A stretch of 64,000 nucleotides of DNA from a bacterium (GTDB lineage Bacteria; Bdellovibrionota; Bdellovibrionia; Bdellovibrionales; Bdellovibrionaceae), in contig JAIELP010000006.1 of NCBI GenBank assembly GCA_019752925.1, positions 248,001 through 312,000 of the forward strand, written 5' to 3'. A program made the translations under genes and the position numbers. Shown piece after piece: positions 36,183-43,673 of the stretch (its first letter is position 1; each line of letters opens with the position of its first letter). The notes under the pieces were generated by a model, which saw only the letters and a program-made list of their open reading frames with translations, ran no database searches and was not told the DNA's origin.

Positions 36183-36752
36183 ATGAAACTATTATTAACT
36201 TTTGCGGTGATTTTATCAGTTCAGATCTCACAGGCCGACTCATTTACTATTATTCGTGATGGTAAAGAGTATTTATGTGAGCAGCGCGGGCCATTGGATC
36301 CGGGTGCGGGTATTGACTGTGAAAATAAGGCTTATGCCGGCCCATTCAGCCGCTCAGAATCACAAACATTGTGTGCGGGTGCTCGTAGTACAGCTCCGGC
36401 CGATTGCGGAATTAAAGCTTATGCGGGCCGCTGGTCTAAATCAGAAGCTGTAAGACTTTGTACAAAAGCCAGAACTGTGGGCCCTGCAGACTGCGCTGAT
36501 AAAGCCTATGCTGGTCCTTTCAGTGTTGAGCAGTCTTTACAATTATGTGAAGGCAATGGTTCGGTGTTAAATGCAGACTGCGCAATCAAAGCCTACGCAG
36601 GTCCTTACTCAAAAGAAGAAGCGGTTCGTATGTGTAAAGAGCAACCAATGTTAGTGATGAGAAGCTTGCAATTACTTGAGCAAGCTGTACAAAAATCAGT
36701 TGAAATGAAAAATACAGTGCAAAGTATTAAGCAGAAGTTAGAAGAAAAATAA
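36183..36752 (+). CDS. Exported Cys-rich protein with four 29-residue repeats
   Basis: A signal peptide (MKLLLTFAVILSVQISQA) is followed by four tandem repeats of 29 residues starting at about residues 45, 74, 103 and 132. Each has the pattern D-C-x-x-K-A-Y-A-G-x-[FWY]-S-(5-7)-L-C; the fourth is shorter. Each unit has two Cys, at positions 2 and 20, suggesting one disulphide per unit or chaining between units. The C-terminal 35 residues are a helical Gln/Lys/Glu stretch. AGAGGGGG before the ATG is a strong ribosome-binding site. No known family recognised. Terminator downstream at 36811. Confidence 0.82.
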   Translation: MKLLLTFAVILSVQISQADSFTIIRDGKEYLCEQRGPLDPGAGIDCENKAYAGPFSRSESQTLCAGARSTAPADCGIKAYAGRWSKSEAVRLCTKARTVGPADCADKAYAGPFSVEQSLQLCEGNGSVLNADCAIKAYAGPYSKEEAVRMCKEQPMLVMRSLQLLEQAVQKSVEMKNTVQSIKQKLEEK

Positions 36753-36757
36753 GGTAG

Positions 36758-36882
36758 CTGGCACTTTTCAAATTCGAAAGTCGGATTAGAGGTGTGTTCT
36801 AGTTAAAAATAAAAAAGCCTGATTTAAACATCAGGCTTTTTTATTTAAATTATCAGCTTTAGGGACAGGAATAAAGTGCCAG
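36758..36882. repeat. Inverted CTGGCACTTT pair flanking a terminator
   Basis: CTGGCACTTT (36758-36767) and its exact reverse complement AAAGTGCCAG (36873-36882) bracket the terminator at 36811-36842. The right copy extends to GTGCCAGGCAC, itself partly palindromic, and ends 6 nt from the icd stop codon. A similar CTGGCACTT occurs at about 12650-12658 between two other genes. It may be a dispersed intergenic palindrome family. Confidence 0.45.
36811..36842. terminator. Bidirectional rho-independent terminator
   Basis: A 13-bp stem with A-run and T-run edges: AAAAAAGCCTGAT / ATCAGGCTTTTTT, loop TTAAAC. Both strands end the hairpin in a T-run, so it can stop both the + strand repeat-protein gene and the converging icd gene. 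Confidence 0.9.
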
Positions 36883-36887
36883 GCACA

Positions 36888-38114
36888 TTATAACATCATC
36901 GCTTTTTTCAGATTGCTGTCGATAGCATCTAAGAAAGCTTCAGTATTTAAGTACTGATCGCCTGATACTTTATCGCCATAGATACAAACCGCTAAGTCTT
37001 TTGTCATTTTTCCTGACTCAACTGTTTCGATACAAACGCGCTCTAATGTTTTAGCGAATTTGTCTAACTGTGGATTGTTATCAAGCTTAGCTCTGTGCTC
37101 TAAACCGCGAGTCCATGCAAAGATAGACGCAATCGGGTTAGTTGAAGTCGGTTTACCTTGTTGGTGCATACGGTAGTGACGAGTCACAGTTCCGTGAGCC
37201 GCTTCAGATTCCATTGTTTTACCATCTGGAGTAATAAGTACTGAAGTCATTAAACCTAAAGAACCAAAACCTTGAGCTACTGTATCGGACTGAACGTCGC
37301 CGTCGTAGTTTTTACAAGCCCATACAAAGTTACCATTCCATTTAAGAGCTGAAGCCACCATGTCATCGATTAAGCGATGTTCATATGTGATGCCTGCAGC
37401 GTCGTATTTAGCTTTGAATTCTTTTTGGTAGATATCTTCAAAGATATCTTTAAAACGACCATCATATTTTTTTAAGATCGTGTTTTTAGTTGATAAGTAT
37501 AAAGGCCATTTTTTAGCTAATGCTGTATTGAAGCAAGAACGAGCGAAGCCCATGATTGATTCATCAGTGTTATACATTGCTAAAGCAACGCCATCGCCTT
37601 TGAAGTTGTAAACTTCGTGCTGGATTTTTTCGCCGTTTTCGCCTTCAAAAGTAATTGTTAATTTACCTTTACCTTTAGTAACGAAATCAGTTGCACGGTA
37701 TTGATCACCGAACGCATGACGGCCGATACAAATCGGTGCTGTCCAGTTAGGAACTAAACGAGGAACGTTTTTGCAAATGATAGGTTCACGGAAAACAGTG
37801 CCGTCTAAGATATTACGGATTGTACCGTTAGGTGATTTCCACATTTGTTTTAAATTGAATTCTTTTACACGAGCTTCATCTGGTGTGATCGTCGCGCATT
37901 TGATACCAACGTTGTACTTTTTGATGGCTTCAGCTGCATCAACAGTTACCTGGTCGTTAGTGGCATCACGATGTTCCATGCCTAAATCGAAATACTTAAT
38001 GTCGATATCTAAGTAAGATAAAATTAATTTATCTTTAATGAATTTCCAAATGATGCGAGTCATTTCGTCGCCATCAAGCTCCACAACAGGATTTGCTACC
38101 TTAATTTTTTGCAT
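36888..38114 (-). CDS. icd: NADP-dependent isocitrate dehydrogenase
   Basis: The enzyme oxidises isocitrate to 2-oxoglutarate in the TCA cycle and supplies NADPH. At 408 residues it belongs to the type II, mitochondrial-like NADP-IDH subfamily. Signatures are [13 protein letters not shown] at the start, the substrate loop [10 protein letters not shown], the conserved block [28 protein letters not shown] and [14 protein letters not shown] near the cofactor site. The gene is single and divergent from aroB, with a bidirectional terminator downstream. 2-oxoglutarate is also the co-substrate of the oxygenase at 17192, but no direct link is implied. Confidence 0.96.
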   Translation of the reverse strand: MQKIKVANPVVELDGDEMTRIIWKFIKDKLILSYLDIDIKYFDLGMEHRDATNDQVTVDAAEAIKKYNVGIKCATITPDEARVKEFNLKQMWKSPNGTIRNILDGTVFREPIICKNVPRLVPNWTAPICIGRHAFGDQYRATDFVTKGKGKLTITFEGENGEKIQHEVYNFKGDGVALAMYNTDESIMGFARSCFNTALAKKWPLYLSTKNTILKKYDGRFKDIFEDIYQKEFKAKYDAAGITYEHRLIDDMVASALKWNGNFVWACKNYDGDVQSDTVAQGFGSLGLMTSVLITPDGKTMESEAAHGTVTRHYRMHQQGKPTSTNPIASIFAWTRGLEHRAKLDNNPQLDKFAKTLERVCIETVESGKMTKDLAVCIYGDKVSGDQYLNTEAFLDAIDSNLKKAMML

Positions 38115-38230
38115 AGTGACCTCTCTCTTATATCAAAGCCAATACAATAGGGTTTCAGGGGGATTTTGGCACGTATTTTTGATTGATGTCGCTTGATATC
38201 ACAGCTAAACCGGACTAGATTAGGCCCTCT

Positions 38231-39259
38231 ATGAAAAGTCAGATTGTTTACTCAAAAGCTTTGCCTAAACCAGCTCAGTTTTCTACTGAAACAGTGCTGT
38301 TTTATGATTCAATTTTGGCTAAAAACAAGAGCCTTAAGTCTTGGATTAATTCTTTCCCTTATAAAATTGCTCTTGAGTCTGGCGAAAAGCTTAAAACTCT
38401 TAACAGTTTCGAATCTGTGCTTAATAAAATCTCAAAATTGAAGGTTCCAAAAACCACTCAATTAACTTTTGTAGCCCTTGGTGGCGGCAGCGTTGGCGAC
38501 TTCACGGGTTTTATAGCCAGTGTTTATTTAAGAGGCCGTAAGCTTATATTGCTGCCGTCTACATGGTTGTCGGCTGTGGACTCTTCTCATGGGGGAAAAA
38601 CAGGTCTCAATTTATTAAACAGTAAAAATCAAATCGGGAGTTTTTATCCCGCCTCAACTATTTATATTTGCGATGAGTTATTATTAACTCAGCCAAAGGC
38701 CCGCTTAACGGAGTCGATGGGCGAAATTATTAAAATCGCCGTTTTGAGTGATGCTAAGTTATTTAAAAATATTGAAGATAAAATTAATGGCTTAAAACAA
38801 CAGGACATCCTTAAAATTTTGCCTCGCGTGATTGATTTAAAATATAAAATTGTTCAGCGTGATCCTCAGGAAAAAAACGGAATTCGTAGGCTTTTGAATT
38901 TGGGGCATACAATGGGTCACGTATTTGAAAGTAATTATGGCTGGCCTCATGGTGTTTGCGTTTTATTAGGTATGCAGTTTGCGGCGCGCTGGAGTTTTGC
39001 TCAAGGTTCATTGCCACAAAAAGATTTTTTCCGCATCTCAATGCTAATTGATTCGCTGGATCTCTCAGTTAGCATAAGTGAGGCTCTTCAAAAAATAAGT
39101 ACAGCCAAAATATCGACCTTATTAAGTAAAGATAAAAAATTAACAGCGCATAGTCAGCTAGATTTTATTTTCATTAAAAAAATAGGTTCCTGTTATCGTC
39201 AATCAGTTACTCTACAAGACGTTCTTAACGAAGTTAAAAGGCAGAAATCGGAGTACTGA
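38231..39259 (+). CDS. aroB: 3-dehydroquinate synthase
   Basis: AroB closes DAHP to 3-dehydroquinate, step 2 of the shikimate pathway, using NAD and a metal. The NAD site is ALGGGSVGDFTGFIASVYLRG, followed by LPSTWLSAVDSSHGGKTG. Metal ligands are Glu in SMGEIIK and His in NLGHTMGHVFE and WPHGVCV. The 342-residue chain is a compact version of the family. Its stop codon overlaps the aroA start (TGATG). It is the first gene of an operon aroB-aroA-aroKDE-aroC. The N-terminal 50 residues are less conserved than the core. Confidence 0.94.
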   Translation: MKSQIVYSKALPKPAQFSTETVLFYDSILAKNKSLKSWINSFPYKIALESGEKLKTLNSFESVLNKISKLKVPKTTQLTFVALGGGSVGDFTGFIASVYLRGRKLILLPSTWLSAVDSSHGGKTGLNLLNSKNQIGSFYPASTIYICDELLLTQPKARLTESMGEIIKIAVLSDAKLFKNIEDKINGLKQQDILKILPRVIDLKYKIVQRDPQEKNGIRRLLNLGHTMGHVFESNYGWPHGVCVLLGMQFAARWSFAQGSLPQKDFFRISMLIDSLDLSVSISEALQKISTAKISTLLSKDKKLTAHSQLDFIFIKKIGSCYRQSVTLQDVLNEVKRQKSEY

Positions 39260-40443
39260 TGTTTGCTTTTAAGGGCGATCTTGAAGCTTCAAAATCCTGG
39301 ATGAACCGCGCGTTGGTCATTCAGTATTTCAATACTAATATTAAAATTTACGGTCGTTCTTCTTCGGATGATGTTGTTGCATTACAGAGAGCCATTGAAA
39401 ATGTAGGAGAAACATCTGAGTTTTTCTTAGGTCAGGGTGGAACTACATTTAGATTTTTTATTTTTCTGATTTCGCGTTTAAGTGGCAGCTTTATTTTAAA
39501 TGCCGATGAAAGACTTTTGCAAAGACCTCAACAGGAAATTACCAACGTGCTGAAACAATTTGGCGTTAGCGCTGAATACAGCGATGGTCAGTGGGGCATA
39601 AAATCTGAAGGTTGGAAAAAACCATCAGGTCCTGTAATTGTGTCGGCTGAGCTTTCAAGTCAGTTTGTATCGGGATTATTACTCAGCGCTTGGAATTTGA
39701 ATTTTGATCTTGAGGTTCAAATTAATAAACCTGCGGCCTCAATCAGCTATTTAATGATGACAGTAGAACTTCTGCAAAAAGCCGGAATGCAGGTAAGTTT
39801 TGAACAATTTGAAAAGCATTACACTTGCAAAATAAAACAAAATCAAAAAGCACAAGTTGGCGTATTGGAAGCTGAACTTGATATTAGCTCGGCCTTTTCA
39901 TTAGCTGCCGCCGCGGTCGTTGATGGAAAAGTTGAAATTACAAATTGGACATCCGCTTCTTCGCAGCCGGATCTGGTGTTTTTGTCGATGCTGGAAAAGA
40001 TGAACATAAGCTATAAAGTAGAAAATAAATGCTTATCAATTGCGAAACATAATAATTGGTTGGCGCAAAATTTTAATCTGCAAAACTCTCCTGATTTATT
40101 TCCGGTGCTAGCTGTGCTAACAGCCTTTGGCGAAGGAGCCGGAAAGCTATCTGGAGCTGCGCAATTAAAACATAAAGAATCGGACCGCATTCAAAAAACT
40201 CAAGAGTTATTGAGCCTGGCTGGGTTTCAAGTTGAGATGTTGAATGATGGACTCCAAATTCATGGCCAAAGTTCACAACAAGATTTAAACAAAGCTTTTA
40301 TATTTAATCCAGATCATGATCACCGTATGGCCATGGCGGCGGCTCTTTTAAAATTAAAAGGCTACAACATTCAAATTGAAAATCCAGAAGTGGTTAACAA
40401 AAGCTACCCTGCGTTTTGGCAGCATATAGGTCTTAAGCTATGA
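39259..40443 (+). CDS. aroA: EPSP synthase (3-phosphoshikimate 1-carboxyvinyltransferase)
   Basis: AroA transfers enolpyruvate from PEP to shikimate-3-phosphate (step 6). The motifs are somewhat divergent. GDLEASKSWMNRALVIQ corresponds to the PGSKSxSNRALL block with Lys, Ser and Arg kept. GQGGTTFRF replaces the usual GNAGTAxR. DERLLQRPQQEI holds the RP motif, DISSAFSLAAAAVV the DxSS block, and LKHKESDRI and DHRMAMAAALL the C-terminal substrate sites. At 394 residues it is shorter than the typical 425. It overlaps aroB by 1 nt and the next gene by 4 nt (ATGA). Confidence 0.92.
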   Translation: MFAFKGDLEASKSWMNRALVIQYFNTNIKIYGRSSSDDVVALQRAIENVGETSEFFLGQGGTTFRFFIFLISRLSGSFILNADERLLQRPQQEITNVLKQFGVSAEYSDGQWGIKSEGWKKPSGPVIVSAELSSQFVSGLLLSAWNLNFDLEVQINKPAASISYLMMTVELLQKAGMQVSFEQFEKHYTCKIKQNQKAQVGVLEAELDISSAFSLAAAAVVDGKVEITNWTSASSQPDLVFLSMLEKMNISYKVENKCLSIAKHNNWLAQNFNLQNSPDLFPVLAVLTAFGEGAGKLSGAAQLKHKESDRIQKTQELLSLAGFQVEMLNDGLQIHGQSSQQDLNKAFIFNPDHDHRMAMAAALLKLKGYNIQIENPEVVNKSYPAFWQHIGLKL

Positions 40444-42155
40444 AAAGAGTTTTCATAGGTCACCGCGGGGTGGGTAAAACTCAGCTTCTTAAAAGGCACC
40501 AGACTTATTTTCCTGATGTAGTTCATTTTGATTTGGATTCTGAAATTGAAAATCATATAGGGCAGACCATTTCTTTTTATTTTGAATCTTATGGTGAAAC
40601 CGCATTCAGAAATACAGAGCAGGAAGTATTCAATGAAATAGTCTCTATGAACTCTGACTATGTAGTTTCGCTAGGAGCCGGTTTTAATGTGGAATTAATA
40701 CCGCAAGATACAGAAATTATTTATATTATTCGCATAACTGATCCGGATGGGCGTGTTTTTTTAAATCGTCCACGTTTGGAAAAAAAGTTATCGCCTCTTG
40801 AAGAGTACAATAAACGTTATGAACAACGTAATCCTTTATTTTTAAAAAAAGCTCAACGACTTTATTTTTTACAGGAAGGCCTTGATGAGTCTAACACCAT
40901 CGAAGCCAGTTTTTTAAAAAATGATTTTGCAGTCAAAGATGCTTACTATACTCTTTGTGAACAAGATCTTCCTTGCGTGGAATCCCTATTGAAAAACTAT
41001 TCGCAGATTGAGCTACGAACGGATTTAATTAAGGAAGATATTATTAAGTCGCTATTAGATAAATATCCTCAGCATCATTGGCTTGTATCAGTGAGAACTC
41101 ATACAAAAAATTTATTTAATGCCAAATTTATTGATACTGATGTTCAGTTTAATACAACCACTGCCCAAATAGTTTCTTCGCACCAGGATTCAATTCAAAA
41201 TGCAATTAATGACCTAAAACCCTTTATTGGGAAAACACATTTGAAGCTCAGTCCACTTGTAAATAATTTTGAAGATTTAATTAAAGGATATGAGTGGCAA
41301 CAGCAGGACGCAACTAACCGAAGCTTCTTGCCGAGATCTTCGGGGTCTAAATGGATCTGGTTCCGCCAATTAGCTAAGTATAGCCAGAGAATAAATTTTA
41401 TCAGAAATTTTACGATGATCGCTGATCAACCCAGCCTACATGAGTGGCTGGCTTTGCCAGAGCAAAAACCATCTGCGTGGGCGGCGGTATTAGGGAAGCC
41501 GGTTTATTTTTCGCGTTCTCCGCAGGAACATTTTGATTTTTTTGATAAGCGCAAAAGTTTTTTTACAAAAATTGATATCAGCGCAGATGAGCTACATAAA
41601 AATCATAAATTTTTAGCTCAACTCGGTTTGAAGTACGCAGCAGTAACTGCGCCTTTAAAAGAAACAGCTTTTAAAATATCTCATAATCAATCTGAACTAA
41701 GCGGAAAGTTTAAAGCAGCCAATACTCTGTTTATGAATCAACAAGAAATTCTTGCTGATAATACAGACTATGCTGGCTTTCGGGAGTTAACTAAAAATAT
41801 TAGAACAACCGACAAAGTGGCAATTTGGGGTGGTGGTGGTACTCTGGATATGATGAAAGCCGTATTACCTCAGGCCGATTTGTTCTCGGCCCAAAGTGGT
41901 GAGTTGCGCAGTGGTCAGTCTTGCCAAAACACTGAATACGACTACTTAATCTGGGCGGCCCCTCGTGCAAACACTACACGGTGGCCAGATGAAAATCTAA
42001 AAATTAGAGCTATAATTGATTTAAATTATACTGAAAACTCAATGGGGCTCGAGTTGGCAGCCCAGCGCAAAATTGACTATACATCAGGTTTGAAAATGTT
42101 TAAATTGCAGGCTCAGAAACAGCAGGTTTTTTGGAGTTCATGTGAGTGCAAATAG
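40440..42155 (+). CDS. Trifunctional shikimate kinase / 3-dehydroquinate dehydratase (type I) / shikimate dehydrogenase
   Basis: Three shikimate enzymes lie in one 571-residue chain. Residues 1-165 are shikimate kinase: P-loop GHRGVGKT (7-14), DLD (31-33), FRNTE (56-60), GAG (79-81, usually GGG) and RPRL (110-113). Residues about 185-315 are type I dehydroquinase: ELRTD (191-195), SVRT, catalytic His in SSHQD (His248), Schiff-base Lys in HLKLS (Lys269) and Arg in WFRQ. Residues 345-571 are shikimate dehydrogenase: YFSRSPQEHF, VTAPLK (Lys407), AANTL, NTDYAGF (Asp443) and the NADP loop GGGG (464-467). The domain order K-D-E matches the C-terminal part of eukaryotic AROM. All key residues appear present. 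The gene overlaps aroA and aroC. Confidence 0.9.
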   Translation: MKRVFIGHRGVGKTQLLKRHQTYFPDVVHFDLDSEIENHIGQTISFYFESYGETAFRNTEQEVFNEIVSMNSDYVVSLGAGFNVELIPQDTEIIYIIRITDPDGRVFLNRPRLEKKLSPLEEYNKRYEQRNPLFLKKAQRLYFLQEGLDESNTIEASFLKNDFAVKDAYYTLCEQDLPCVESLLKNYSQIELRTDLIKEDIIKSLLDKYPQHHWLVSVRTHTKNLFNAKFIDTDVQFNTTTAQIVSSHQDSIQNAINDLKPFIGKTHLKLSPLVNNFEDLIKGYEWQQQDATNRSFLPRSSGSKWIWFRQLAKYSQRINFIRNFTMIADQPSLHEWLALPEQKPSAWAAVLGKPVYFSRSPQEHFDFFDKRKSFFTKIDISADELHKNHKFLAQLGLKYAAVTAPLKETAFKISHNQSELSGKFKAANTLFMNQQEILADNTDYAGFRELTKNIRTTDKVAIWGGGGTLDMMKAVLPQADLFSAQSGELRSGQSCQNTEYDYLIWAAPRANTTRWPDENLKIRAIIDLNYTENSMGLELAAQRKIDYTSGLKMFKLQAQKQQVFWSSCECK

Positions 42156-43164
42156 TTTTGGACATTTATTTAAAATTACGACTTTTGGAGAAAGCCATGG
42201 GGAAGCGTTGGGTGTCGTAATTGATGGCTGTCCGTCGGGAGTGACTTTTGACCATGAGCTTCTTTTAAATAATTTAAAAAGACGCAAACCCGGCCAAAGC
42301 TCTGTAACGACTTCACGCAATGAATCTGATACTCCCGAAATTTTGAGCGGTGTTTTTGAGAACAAAACTTTAGGCACGCCTATTTGTATTATTGTACGCA
42401 ACCAGGATCAGCGCTCGGGCGATTACGATAAAATTAAAACTGAATCGCGCATTGGGCACGCAGACGATACATGGATTGAAAAATTTGGACATGTAGATCA
42501 TCGTGGCGGTGGACGCGCATCGGGCCGCGAAACTTTATGCAGAGTTATTGCAGGCTCAGTTGCTCAAATGTTGTGTCGACAAATTGCGCCGGAAATTAAA
42601 GTTAAAGGCTTTGCTTCTCAGATTGCACATTTTAAATTAAGTGAAAAAGAAAATCAGAATATCTGGGATATTAATATCGATGATTTCATCACTCGTTTTC
42701 CATCTATAGAAAATAATCAAAAAATTGTCGACTTACTGGAATCTGCAAAAAAAGCCGGTGAGAGTTATGGCGGGCAGGTTGAAGTTCATATTAAAAACAT
42801 ACCTAAATCATTAGGACAACCTGTATTCCACAAATTTAAATCAGATTTAGCCTCAGCAGTTATGAGTTTAGGGGCTACAACAAGTTTTGAATTTGGTGAG
42901 GGGTTTAATTCAGCCCAAATCAAAGGAACCGATTTTCATTCACAAATGAATTCACCTGTTTATGGCGGAATCCGCGGCGGATTAACTACGGGACAATTAA
43001 TTGATTTCCGTGTTGGGTTCAAGCCGACTTCCTCCATTAAAGACACGGCTAAACAAGGACGACATGATCCTTGTATCGTGCCGCGTGCTGTGCCTGTAGT
43101 TGAAGCTATGGTATGGATTTTAATTGCAGATCATATGTTATGGAATAGGTTAGATCGCGTTTAG
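42142..43164 (+). CDS. aroC: Chorismate synthase
   Basis: AroC converts EPSP to chorismate with reduced FMN, the last step of the pathway. The three family signatures are present: GESHGEALGVVIDGCPSG near the start, the block GHVDHRGGGRASGRETLCRV, and RHDPCIVPRAVPVVEAM near the end. The length is 340 residues (family 350-390). The start is a GTG 14 nt inside the upstream trifunctional gene, so translation is likely coupled. It closes the aro operon. Confidence 0.97.
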   Translation: MSANSFGHLFKITTFGESHGEALGVVIDGCPSGVTFDHELLLNNLKRRKPGQSSVTTSRNESDTPEILSGVFENKTLGTPICIIVRNQDQRSGDYDKIKTESRIGHADDTWIEKFGHVDHRGGGRASGRETLCRVIAGSVAQMLCRQIAPEIKVKGFASQIAHFKLSEKENQNIWDINIDDFITRFPSIENNQKIVDLLESAKKAGESYGGQVEVHIKNIPKSLGQPVFHKFKSDLASAVMSLGATTSFEFGEGFNSAQIKGTDFHSQMNSPVYGGIRGGLTTGQLIDFRVGFKPTSSIKDTAKQGRHDPCIVPRAVPVVEAMVWILIADHMLWNRLDRV

Positions 43165-43208
43165 GCTTTTTAGTTTGAATTTAATCTAAATTAAGCTATA
43201 AAAAATCC

Positions 43209-43631
43209 ATGAAATTAAATTTATCTTCATTCACCATAATCCTTTTATCTTTTAATCTTCTTACAGCATCTGCGTTTGCAGCGGATTATATATCTTCTGT
43301 TTACAATGGTAACCAGTTAACAAACGATAATGGTATGGCTCGCGTGGGCAAGTGGAAACCTGAAAATAAATTAGAATTTACTGGATACGGTCTTATTAAA
43401 ATGAATAACCTGTGTTTATCAGCCAGACAAAAAGGGTTTATCACGTGGCAGCCTTGTACTGAAAAAGCAAAATTTCAAATATGGAGCTTGAAAGATAAAG
43501 CTTTAACAAATGAGCTGGGACTATGCGCAGAAATAGAATCCTTCACTCAGTCAGTGGTTCTTCCGCGTTTAATGTCACGTAAATGTGCTGATGTGCCACA
43601 ACAAAAATGGCAAGAGCATACAGATAAATAG
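43209..43631 (+). CDS. Small exported ricin-B-lectin-like protein
   Basis: Signal peptide MKLNLSSFTIILLSFNLLTASAFA, then about 116 residues. Features match ricin-type beta-trefoil repeats: NLCLSARQKGFITWQPC followed by FQIWSL (QxW-like), and GLCAEIESF ... RKCADVPQQKWQE (QxW with Cys pair). Ricin-B domains bind sugars, and a secreted single-domain lectin would suit surface recognition. The assignment rests on motif pattern only. A bidirectional terminator follows. Confidence 0.65.
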   Translation: MKLNLSSFTIILLSFNLLTASAFAADYISSVYNGNQLTNDNGMARVGKWKPENKLEFTGYGLIKMNNLCLSARQKGFITWQPCTEKAKFQIWSLKDKALTNELGLCAEIESFTQSVVLPRLMSRKCADVPQQKWQEHTDK

Positions 43632-43638
43632 TCTGAAA

Positions 43639-43673
43639 ATTAAATAGAACTCACTTAGAGAGCTCTATTTAAT
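43639..43673. terminator. Bidirectional terminator between converging genes
   Basis: Left arm ATTAAATAGAACTC (43639-43652) pairs with right arm GAGCTCTATTTAAT (43660-43673), with one G-T mismatch and a 7-nt loop. A/T-rich ends on both sides serve the + lectin-like gene and the - metalloprotease-like gene that converge here. Confidence 0.7.
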
